Made by a program: the position numbers and the translations under genes
The notes under the pieces: model-generated
What the model saw: only the letters and a program-made list of their open reading frames with translations
The model's database searches: none
Told to the model about the DNA's origin: nothing
Shown: positions 48,101-57,485 of the stretch, in pieces
Numbering within the stretch: position 1 is the first letter of the stretch
Layout of the letters: every line of letters begins with the position of its first letter
NCBI GenBank assembly: GCA_950097015.1
Contig: CATNEN010000029.1
Coordinates: 8,606,001 to 8,670,000, forward strand
Reading direction: 5' to 3'
DNA: 64,000 bases
Source of the DNA: Macrostomum hystrix
Taxonomy: Eukaryota; Platyhelminthes; Macrostomidae

Positions 48101-51100
48101 TCATTAACACAAAGCCCATTTTTCCTACAATTCTCTATATAAAAAGCTATTTTGAATATAAAGCTAGCTAGCTACAATTCAAAATAGGATTAGCTAGAAT
48201 CTATACAACACAAATAGTCAAAGTAATTATTTGTGCTGAATCATATCTGTAAAATGTGTTTTGGTGACCATTTGTTTGTATCATAAGTTCTGGTAAAAAA
48301 AGAGAATTTCACAGACAGCTCAATGAAGAGACAGAAAACATAAAAAATACTATGTATGAAATGTTTGATATGCTTATACTTGATTTTTTACTTTGTATAA
48401 TTATTGTATTCACATTCTTGTTCATTTTTGTTTGCATAACACAATATACTAAAAACTTTCACATTTTAGGGGATTTGACAGAAATCACAAAGCCCAAAAA
48501 GTGTTACTATAGTACACACTTTCCTATTATATAAATAGATATAAGCAAAAAATTAAAGCGCTTATACAGATGAAACAAATGACATTGAATGGCATTTTTA
48601 GGCACAACAATATTTTGAAATAAATATTTGATACAATTCTATTATCAGCTGGCACTTGAAATAGGTGCTATGCATTTCAGTACCAGGCATTTTGGTGCCA
48701 ATAAGTCCTTTGGTAGAGCTCTTGTGGTGGGGAATACTTTTTGGTACCATGTAGTCAATATGAAAATATGAACTGAAGTGCCAGCTTCAAATTTTATTGC
48801 CTGCCAACATTTGAATATAGGCCTAGCTGCATTGTCATTTGACCTTAGCACTACAACAACCTGCAGTAGAGGGTAACAGGACAATTCGGTAACAGACAAT
48901 TCGGTAACAGACAGTTCGGTAACACCACAGGACAGTTCGGTAACACCACAGGACAGTTCGGTAACACCACAGGACAGTTCGGTAACACCACAGGACAGTT
49001 CGGTAACACCACAGGACAGTTCGGTAACATATCAAGGGACAGTTCGGTAACAATTGATTAAACTGGATCGGAAGGGTTTTTTGCGAAATTATTTTATATT
49101 TAGTTCGGTAAAGTTACAAAGTAAAATCAAAAGTAAAATTGCATGTTACATATTTCACATTTGGGCGTCAAATAAAAAATAAAACGTTAAAACTAAAAGC
49201 TAAAACTGAAACTGAACTGAAACTAAGACTGAAACTGAAACTAAGACTGAAGTCAAAGAAAAACATGTTACTTAGCGACAATGTACCGTGCTGCGGCCCG
49301 CAAAATTTGATTTGCCGTTTTCGTCCCAGCCTGATACTCTGCCCAATACTGAAAGATCTTCGCCTCCTTTGACTGATGAGCGCGTCTCTGATAGCGGCAA
49401 AGTCTCTCCTGGGACACCAGCTTCGCCTGGAGAGAGGCCACCCTTGCCTCATTGAAAAGGAGCGCAGCTAGCTTGTAGAAGCCAAGGTTACCGCTTCGCG
49501 CCCTCTGATTGAGTCGATTGTGATAACCTTCCGGGCCATTGTTGGTTCGAATGCTGCGGTTGAAAACGCTAACTTCGTCGAGCTGCCAGACATGACTGTG
49601 GATCCACGTGTTAGCGATGTACTCACAGAGTGCGCTCAGCTGCTCATTTTCTACTGCCTGTTGCAACTCCAAGAACTGAGCTTCCATGCGATTGCCAGGC
49701 AGAAAAGGGAGCGCCATTAATTTTTGGCAAAAGGCTCGGACTGTCTCATTGTTGGCATATGCCACTTGTAGGCCCAATGACTGCACTTGCCGCCAAATGG
49801 CTTGGGAGTAGTGGAAGTTGCAACCATGTCGCTTAACTTCCGGAAAAACTGTGGAGCATCTTCATCCATAGAGCTCTCTATATCGGCAGGGTGTTGTGGC
49901 TGCAGATCTGGTCGTAGGTCATCTTGAGCGAGCTCTATTTCCTCATCAGAAGAGCTCTCCATGGGGACATCCTGCTGCTGCTGTTGTTGTTGTTGATGAT
50001 GATGCAGTTGCTGCAGTTCATGTTGATGCTGATGCGGTTGCTGTTGCTGTTGCTGATGCTGAGGCTGTGGTTGTGGTTGTGGTTGCCGGCAGTTGTTGCA
50101 TCTCCATTGAAAGCAATCAAGTTGCTGAAGGGCACGGTACTCCAGCTGGCTGATGCCACTGCCACAAGTGCGGTGTTGCCAGCAGTGACACTCATCGCAT
50201 TGTAGACCTTGTTGTAGCCTACGTATGTCGTTGAAACAAACGACGCAGGCCGCGTGGTTCATGGTTCAACAATGTTACAATGTTTCTGATTCATGTTGAC
50301 TGTTGAGGTATTTAATTGTGCTTTGTGACTGTCTACACTGTACTTCCCAACACTGTACTTGCCAATGCACATTACGTTCTTGCATTAGTCATATTTTAGC
50401 CCCATGTTCACCGTGCGGCTGTCCCCACAACCCTATTTTGCTCACCCTCTGCCATCTTGCATATAATACAATTCTTGTATATTGATATAAATGCTACAAT
50501 AAATCGTATTTCAGCAGCCAACTAGCACACTTTAGGCCCATTCATACATTCATCAAGTGAGGCCAAATTTTGTGTGATCACACAATTTGCACTAATTTTT
50601 CATGCCTTTGTACATCCTTTTGAACAAGCTTTTACCCTACTTGCACACTCTAAATGACGTGTCAGTTTCAGATACATCAGTAACATCAGTCAGTTGTGTC
50701 CTAGCAACGATAGTAGATACATTGTTAGAACAAACCTAGATTGTTATTATTGACTTTCAATTGTTACCGAACTGTACCCGGTGTGTTACCGAACTGTCTC
50801 TTGTATGTTACCGAACTGTCCTTGAGTGTTACCGAACTGTCTGTTACCGAACTGTCTGTTACCGAACTGTCCTGTATTCCAGTAGAGCCACTAGCTACTC
50901 AGTTACATATACCTGATAATTCAAGCTTTGTTCAAGCTACTGTGCATTGACATCGGTTATAACTTCAGTGGTCACAGTTCTCAGAAAAGTTAGTTTCAAA
51001 TTAGTTATACAGATGTTGAGCATAAAAAGTATAGCAAAATATTGCATTGGGAACAATTTGCTTTAGGTACTGAAAAGCAGTCCCCACCCACCCCAAGAGC

Positions 51101-51339
51101 TAGGGCCTATACCAAAAAGTACAGACTAGTACCAAAATTCATACAATCCCTCAAAAGTAGTGGCAGTAGTTTAGCCTTAGCAGTCAAACTCATACAAGTA
51201 TTTTTTCTTAAATGAACAAAATCAAATGAATTGGTTAAAGAATTATTACTTACCAAGAAAATTTGGGAGCATTGTCAACCTTGGGCGCAGTATCATTTGA
51301 ATTCTGTGGCCCACCAAGCTTTCCCCAAAGACAACCCAT
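45102..51339 (-). CDS. RP2: RP2 (XRP2), TBCC-domain GTPase-activating protein for ARL3
   Basis: In animals RP2 is the GAP for the small GTPase ARL3 and helps release lipidated cargo at the cilium base. Six exons keep phase: 51339-51254, 47648-47439, 47346-47174, 47092-46989, 46063-45748 and 45265-45102, giving 350 aa, the human length. Exon 1 reads MGCLWGK, with Gly2 and Cys3 placed for myristoylation and palmitoylation, and ends KFSW split across the intron. Exon 2 starts EQGPQVDPKDF and holds the beta-helical TBCC repeats (GRLPGTINGQQF, YLFDH). Exon 3 has CQQFRTRDC, where Arg118 is at the same number as human RP2's catalytic arginine finger. Exon 4 has WSEIHDFTPVTGESNFTL. Exons 5-6 form the C-terminal NDK-like domain (GPVICLEFNG). 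Introns 4 and 5 are minisatellites; intron 1 (3.6 kb) hosts a MULE. Confidence 0.95.
45300..45665. repeat. Minisatellite filling RP2 intron 5, about 21-bp unit
   Basis: Degenerate copies of GGGAGATTCTGATTGGTTGAT in intron 45747-45266 (minus). It is more diverged than the other intronic arrays, so probably older. Confidence 0.93.
46105..46875. repeat. Minisatellite filling RP2 intron 4, 34-bp unit, about 22 copies
   Basis: Unit GGCTATGCAAGCTACAGCAT then AGGAAGGGGTAATT, in intron 46988-46064 (minus). Variants include GCTATCTACAGC and AAAGGG. Confidence 0.96.
48872..50879 (-). mobile_element. Mutator-like element (MULE) inside RP2 intron 1, with tandem-repeat TIRs and 8-bp TSD
   Basis: Terminal inverted repeats begin GGTAACAGGACAATTCGG on the left and, read inward, GAATACAGGACAGTTCGG on the right. 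Each end is a small tandem array of GACAGTTCGGTAACA (about 48880-49052 and 50762-50875). The flanks carry the 8-bp duplication CAGTAGAG (48864-48871 and 50880-50887). Two minus-strand frames lie inside: an N-terminal zinc-finger protein part (50262 to about 49800) and a MULE transposase C-terminal part (about 49860-49268). The join is out of frame and the DDE core is missing, so this is an internally deleted or unusually spliced copy. Confidence 0.88.
49268..50262 (-). pseudogene. MULE-encoded PHD-like finger plus MULE transposase C-terminus
   Basis: From 50262 the protein starts MNHAACVVCFNDIRRLQQGL, then CDECHCWQHRTC and WRCNNC. This Cys/His spacing (C-x2-C ... C-x2-C-x-C-W-x2-H ... W-x-C-x2-C) fits a PHD-type finger. 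A Gln/His-rich linker and an acidic patch follow (LMESSSDEEIELAQDDL region). Near 49860 another frame takes over with FPEVKRHGCNFHYSQAIWRQ, AFCQKLMALPFLPGN and VFNRSIRTNNGPEGYHNRLN, the conserved C-terminal MULE signature (RTNN-x-EG-HNRLN). The catalytic centre between them is absent. It is transposon cargo, not a host gene, unless domesticated. Confidence 0.78.
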
Positions 51340-53329
51340 ATTTTAAGTATTATTTAGCTAGTAGTAGGCCGAGTAGGATTAGAGCCAGGAAAACAAAATC
51401 TTTATTAGAGCTCAATAAGGATTGAGCTAAATTGTTCAAAATAGGCTAAGAGAGTTTGTAATTGGACAGTCTTAATTTTCTAGCAAATAGGTCGAAGCTT
51501 AGCTAGGCCAAAACATTTAATAAACTGAACTCAGTTGGCGCCCTAGTGCAGGAAATGCATAAAAAGCTCTGCCCTCTTGTTTTTTTAATTAAATGAAGCC
51601 GAAGACTTGAATTGACGAGAATTAGTAAAACTAGTCCCCAATTAAACACTATAATACTTTAAGTATTAATTAAAATAAGGAAAAGAAAAGCACTGACAAT
51701 TTAAAAAATCTCGGTAATTTTTTTAATCTACAGGCTCTAACTAGTCTTAGTAGTTAGTTTACAGAAACTAGTAATAAAATAGGACGGTCGATTTAGAAAA
51801 CTTGTCTTCTTAGAACGTCATTGTTTATAATTGAATACTTTTTATTTCCTAGAAACTAGACAAATGCACTTAACAAAAATATACATTATTTATAAAAACT
51901 CTGATGTAATAAAAGCAACGTTTATATAGGCCCTATTTTGACAAATGGCTATACTTTGTATTTTTGCTCAGGTAAATCTGTAAAAATGTTTTGTCGCTTT
52001 GACATTTCCATTTCCTTCAATTAGCCGGGCGAACAGACAGACAGAACAGGCGGGCATGGTCATAATTTTATGCCTGGGCCTTTTTATTAGTTTTGAGCTT
52101 TTTTGAATCGACAGTCGACACTGGCATGAAAAGTAAAGTCAGTGAAATAAATTATCACAAGAGAATAAGCCACATCCTAATTTTTATGATTGTAATAGGT
52201 TATTGGACACTAAGCAACTTCGTCATCAGCTTTTTCGTCATCTGGATCTGGATGACGAAGTGTCCAGGGTCTAAGAGGGTGGATGACGTAATGACCAAGA
52301 CTTGTAGATACTTCGTACTCTACGATTTATGACAGGGTGCATGTTTAAGCGATGCTAACATAACTAACATTCAGAGTTAATGCTTTTGGCTATCTATTAC
52401 ACATTTTTCAAATCCAATATTATATCTAATATTACTGATGTTTTAAGTATGCTAGTCCGCATATCAATAGGTAATACAATACTTATGGGCCTGGACTTCA
52501 TACATGGGCCTAGGGTCTTGATGAAATTTGATAAAAAACTAGAATGCTTCTGACTCCCTAACAGTTAGGTTGTAGCTTTTTAGACAAATGTTTTTATGCA
52601 TTAGAGTGTTATTCTACTAAAGCTCTGTAGCTACTCCACATCATATACTTAAGCAGATTTTTTCTAGTTTATATAGGCATATTGTCTTGTAATGGCATGC
52701 CTTGGCTTGGTATGTAAAGGCAGGGCAGGGGCAAAATATATATAGGCTATTATCCCCCTGCCCCTCCCCAAAATTTTTATACTTGCAATTGGTGTACCCT
52801 ATTTTATCTAATGTATAAAGCTCTCTATTAGCTATAGCCTGTACTTTAGCCACATAGATTTGTTGTCAAATAGGCTTTCACTGAATTAACTGGTTGTCAC
52901 AATTAGCTAGTATTGGCACACCTCACAGTGTCCATTGGAGCAATGGTACCTCCTTGGTATAATGGTGCCTACTAGTTGTAGGGCCTGCTACCCAAATGTG
53001 TACCCCTTTCCAAAAAATGATTGCTGATTCATTGTTAATAGTACTTAGGCATTGATTAGGTTTGTTATAATAAGCCTATAGTATCATGATCTAGCTAGTG
53101 TTAGCATAATGGTCAGTGGCCCAGTGTGCAATCAATAATAATTATTTATCATACCTGCCTCCATTGGACCAGATGTGTAGCCAACCTATAGCAATAGCAA
53201 TTGCACAGAGCATCTAAAGTCTGCATATAGTTGTTTAGTCTATGGACTTATGGGATGCTATACCCTCAATTCCTCTAGCTAATCCTAATACCTTGTACCC
53301 ATTAAACAGCTAGGCGAACTTGCAGAGTT
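51340..53329. other. Divergent intergenic region between RP2 and SLC25A39/40 (first part)
   Basis: AT-rich single-copy sequence holding the likely RP2 promoter. No distinctive motif or RNA gene was recognised. Confidence 0.4.
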
Positions 53330-53420
53330 AAAGACAAATTGTTCTAGTGGCAGTCAGGAATCAAACCTCCAACCTGTAATTTTAGAGTCTCATGCCCTAA
53401 CCACTAGGCTATAGCACCCT
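53330..53420 (-). mobile_element. tRNA-like SINE head, degenerate
   Basis: On the minus strand, box A TAGCCTAGTGG (53401-53411) and a decayed box B GGTTTGATTCC (53357-53367) are followed by a short match to the other SINEs (ACTAGAACAATTTGTC). The acceptor-stem halves do not pair well, so a tRNA gene is unlikely. Confidence 0.6.
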
Positions 53421-54076
53421 TTTAACTATCAATCATCAATCTCTGGTCTAGTTTGTGCTCTAGTATAGTATAGTATATTATCCAAAGTAGGGTTAACCCT
53501 GACTACCATGTCTAGATAACAATTATAAATTATAGACAAATCATGACAGTGATTCTATATTCTTCAGCTATATATACTTTTAGGTAGCCATATGTACCTG
53601 TGTCACCCTGTCAATTTAATTATTAGACAATGTCTAGATTCTTACTGCACCTTGTTATTGGTCCTCATGTGAATAGTTGGATAAGCTCCAAAGCCTTCTC
53701 TTTGCTGCTACCCTTAATTAATGTAGCAAATTAAGTTTACTTTGTAATTTATTTGAGCATATGAACTTGATAACAATAGTCAGAAAAATTGATCTGCCAC
53801 TTAACCCCTTGTAAATCAGTTTAGTTAAAGTAGCCTAGTCTATCATATATTTATTTATTAGCAATGCTATCCAATCAAACTAATTAACAAGTTTTTGAAA
53901 ATTAAATAATATATTAAACAATGCAAGAACTTGGCTGTATTTCATAAATCAGTGCAAAAAAATGCAAATCAGTGCAAATTCATGTCTATTTTTATTTTCA
54001 TGCATCTTTCTAAAGTAGCAAGGCTAATTGTATGGGATTTTTTTGCAGATTCAAATTACTACAGTTCAAATGCGCT
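53421..54076. other. SLC25A39/40 5' flank
   Basis: AT-rich. An acceptor TTTTTTTGCAG ends at 54048, 28 bp before the ATG. With no upstream exon recognised, this could be a cis 5'-UTR intron or a trans-splice site. Confidence 0.4.
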
Positions 54077-56121
54077 ATGCCACCCAGCTTAGAGAAGCAG
54101 CAGCAGCAACAGCCAGTTGCATTTAGCCACAACAATCTGCACTTTTGGCAGCGTGTGGCAGCTTCCTCCTTAGGCGGCGTGGCCACCTCGTTGACCATGA
54201 CGCCATTCGATGTTGTGAAAACTCGCATGCAAGCGCAGGCAAGGCCACAGAAATTTGGCAGCGGCAATTGCTTCCTGTATTGTAATGGCCTGATGGATCA
54301 CCTGTGCATGTGTGCGCCCGATAATGATAAATCAGTACCCTGGTATAGAAAACCGGGAGCCGCCAAGTTCACGTCACCCCTGGTGAATTCATTTCTAACC
54401 ATGTTTACCTGTATGATTTTGAACGTTAGATTGTTATTGGAAGTAAATTTACATGGCAAACTTACAATTAAACTACTATTAATTAGGACGCATTGATCAA
54501 AATAGTTCGTCACGAGGGTCCTCAGTCTCTCTACTCCGGCCTATCTGCGACCCTCATCCTAGCCATACCTAGCACTGTGATCTACTTCACTAGCATGGAC
54601 TTGATAAAGGCTAGCCTGGGCTACAGGCCGCCACACGATACAGATGGCAAAGCATGGGTGCCGCCTGTTGCTGCCGTCTCAGCTCGACTGGTGTCAGTGA
54701 TGTGTGTGTCACCACTAGAACTGGTGCGCACCAGTATGCAGGTGAGACAGATATGACTGCGCGGAGACAACTGTTAAACTGTTGATCTACCGTTATCCTG
54801 AATGCCATGACAAACTGTTGATCTGCCATTATCCTGAATCCCATGACAAACTAATGATCTACCATTATCCTGAATCACGTGACAAACTAATGATCTGCCG
54901 TTATCCTGAATCCCATGACAAACTAATGATCTGCCGTTATCCTGAATCCCATGACAAACTAATTATCTGCCATTATCCTGAATCCCATGACAAACTGTTA
55001 ATCTGCCATTATCCTGAATCCCATGACAAACTGTTAATCTGCCATTATCCTGAATCCCATGACATACTGTTAATCTGCCATTATCCTGAATCCCATGACA
55101 AACGGTTAATCTGCCATTATCCTGAATCCCTTGACAAACTGTTGATCTGCCATTATCCTGAATCCCTTGACAAACTGTTAATCTGCCATTATCCTGAATC
55201 CCTTGACAAACTGTTAATCTGCCATTATCCTGAATCCCTTGACAAACTGTTGATCTGCCATTATCCTGAATCCCTTGACAAACTGTTGATCTGCCATTAT
55301 CCTGAATCCCTTGAGAAACTGTTGATCTGCCATTATCCTGAATCCCATGACAAACTGTTGATCTACCTTTAAGCCCGAATTATCCCTGTCAAACAATTTA
55401 ATTCCGAATTATCCGTGCCAAACTACTTTATCCTGAATTATCCTTATCAAAATATTTTATCCCGAATTATCCTTGTGAAACAAGTTTATCCCGAATTGTC
55501 CCTGTAAAACTATTTTTTCCAAAATTATTCCTGTCAAACGTTTTCCCGAATTCTCCCTGTCAAACTATGTTTTCCTGAATTATCCATGTCGAACTTCAAG
55601 CCTAACCGATTTCCCTTTCCCAGACGCAGCGCACAGACTGGTCGATGGTGCTTCGCTCAGCCAGTTCTGAGGTCCGCGCCCACGGGCCTCTCACCCTGTG
55701 GCGCGGTGTTGTGCCAACCCTACTGCGCGACTTGCCTTTCTCTGGTATCTATTGGCTGACATTCGATTCGCTTAGGACCGCTAGGCTGCGCTACGCCAAT
55801 GTCGATTCGTTGTCTATGGCCGAAGCTGCCAGCCTGGGCGGTCTGGCTGGCCTAATCGCCGGCCTAGCCACTCTGCCATTCGACGTGGTTAAGACGCACA
55901 AGCAGATGGAGCTGGGTGTTAGGGCCGGCGAGAAGGCCGCTACTGGCGACTCGGTGCTCAGCGCGATGCGCAGTCTGGTCAAACAGGGCGGCTTTGCAGC
56001 TCTGTTCACAGGACTGGCGCCTCGCCTACTCAAAGTGGTGCCCGCTTCGGCCATTATGGTTGGCAGTTTCGAGTGCTTGAAGAATTATTTTAGCAGGGCC
56101 AATGCTGACTCGAGTGTTTGA
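54077..56121 (+). CDS. SLC25A39/40: Mitochondrial carrier SLC25A39/40 (glutathione import family)
   Basis: An inner-membrane carrier; the mammalian members are needed for mitochondrial glutathione uptake. Three exons (54077-54382, 54487-54741, 55624-56121) join in phase 0 to 352 aa, the normal family length. The three carrier signatures are intact: [13 protein letters not shown] (43-48 core), [11 protein letters not shown] (178-183) and [11 protein letters not shown] (272-277). The A39/A40 hallmark [10 protein letters not shown] is present at 70-79, along with [33 protein letters not shown] and [16 protein letters not shown]. Matrix-loop cysteines C65, C69, C77 and C79 lie where the metazoan proteins carry a Cys cluster linked to Fe-S/glutathione sensing. 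The Met chosen (54077) gives a short Gln-rich N-terminus; an in-frame TTG upstream is not needed. Intron 2 holds a 36-bp minisatellite. Confidence 0.95.
54784..55370. repeat. Minisatellite in SLC25A39/40 intron 2, 36-bp unit, about 16 copies
   Basis: Unit AAACTGTTGATCTGCCATTA then TCCTGAATCCCATGAC. It begins about 40 bp after the exon 2 donor and grades into a diverged tail of related TCCCGAATTATCC... repeats up to about 55600, so repeat-derived sequence makes up nearly the whole intron (54742-55623). Confidence 0.96.
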
Positions 56122-56275
56122 TTTATTAGATCTAGTCTGTTTTTTTAATCTATTTGCTCGTGATTATCATCTATAATTATTTTTTAATAATTGGTTTTTA
56201 GTCTATCAAAGCAAGAATTCAAAAAAATTAAGGATTCGACATCTTCCAGTGGACTCGACTATGTAAACTAGCTCT
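56122..56275. other. SLC25A39/40 3' flank
   Basis: AT-rich 3' sequence. No canonical AATAAA was found close to the stop. Confidence 0.35.
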
Positions 56276-56530
56276 TGCCCTTAGACAGACAAAAGCCTGG
56301 GGATTCAAATCCCATGAAGGCCTTAGCCCTTAGACAATAGCCTGGGGATTGAAATCCCAATGAAGGCCATAGCCCTTAGACAAAAGCCTGGGGATTGAAA
56401 TCCCATGAAGGCCATAGCCCTTAGACAAAAGCCTGGGGATTGAAATCCCATGAAGGCCATAGCCCTTAGACAAAAGCCTGGGGATTTAAATCCCAATGAA
56501 GGCCTTAGCCCTTAGACAAAAGCCATTGAA
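56276..56530. repeat. Short tandem array, about 45-bp unit, with a palindromic core
   Basis: About five copies. Each contains TAGCCCTTAGACAAAAGCC and GGGGATTGAAATCCCA, whose halves GGGATT and AATCCC can pair. Intergenic. Confidence 0.92.
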
Positions 56531-56918
56531 TTAAAATCCCATGCAGAATAGGTAATAGCCATTAAACAGAACCTTAGCAGTTCTATACTCCACATTAAAT
56601 GAATATAGGCATGGGTAATCTAGTATTTTAGTCATATTTTTGTTATAAATAATCATAAATCATAACTTTCTGATTTTTACAGTTTCGATTCAATCTTGAC
56701 TATGTATGCCAGTGCAGAATCCAGTGATTCTTCAGATCGTTTCAGAATGCATGAAATTTTTCAGCATTTTTTATCAAATCCTGACGTGCTCTTTGTATTA
56801 AAACAGGTGACTTTTATTCGTGTATATTGAGTTGTCGAAGTAAAAAGTGGAGTTCGATGTGAATAATGGCGAGCTGGTGCCGCTAAGCTGACTACTTTTT
56901 TATTTGCTTAACGGTAGG
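56531..56918. other. Intergenic, nothing recognised
   Basis: Single-copy spacer between the 45-bp array and the dispersed repeat. Confidence 0.4.
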
Positions 56919-57323
56919 TAGGACTACCAAGCCATTTTGCCGCCCGTTTATACTAATGGGGGGATTTCCCAACAGCGTTGGGTGGTGACTGATTGGTTGA
57001 CAGACTCGGCAATCGTTTACTGTGGTTGATCTGCGCCTAATATTTAGGCTTGATCAGTGAAATTGTAGAAATTCGCGTCAGGGTGTCCATAGTGGCCTAG
57101 TTCCACCTGTCGTAGCCCTTTAAGGTCCTGCAGTCCGTCTAGATAAAGGTAGGTGACCACCGAAGACGGAGATGATGCAGGCACATTCGGGTGACATGCT
57201 GATAAATTTTGAAGGCCTGGCAAGGCCGCACTGAGGCTCGGTGCTAATTAGCATCGTGTATAGGGGAGTATGAAATGAAATACACTAGCGCTTATGGGAA
57301 AAATCCGACCTTCGGCCAGAACC
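56919..57323 (-). mobile_element. Dispersed repeat, copy 2 (inverted relative to 33004-33455)
   Basis: The reverse complement aligns with copy 1 from GGTTCTGGCCG to TAGTCCTA, lacking about 50 bp of copy 1. It ends about 160 bp before the SH3-protein start codon, so it may overlap that gene's promoter. Confidence 0.75.
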
Positions 57324-57485
57324 TGATCAGTTCGCTGATTTCTTGTTGCTAATTTTCATTTCAGTTAAAGGCGAGGAATAACTCTTGACAGCAATGAACG
57401 AGTGAGATCAGCCTCTCAAAGGCAAGCGCTGAAATCAACAGCGAGATAGTGATAAAACAATCAGAATCATTCATTGAAGTGCACA

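Noticed and set aside
49520-50205. Plus-strand frames across the MULE
   Set aside because: They are reverse-strand shadows of the Gln/His-rich linker and transposase; the minus strand carries the conserved motifs.
53330-53420. tRNA-Leu-like gene on the minus strand
   Set aside because: Acceptor-stem halves do not pair, box B is decayed, and SINE sequence follows.
57474-57485. Upstream TTG as start of the SH3 protein
   Set aside because: The ATG at 57486 is a normal eukaryotic start in the same frame.
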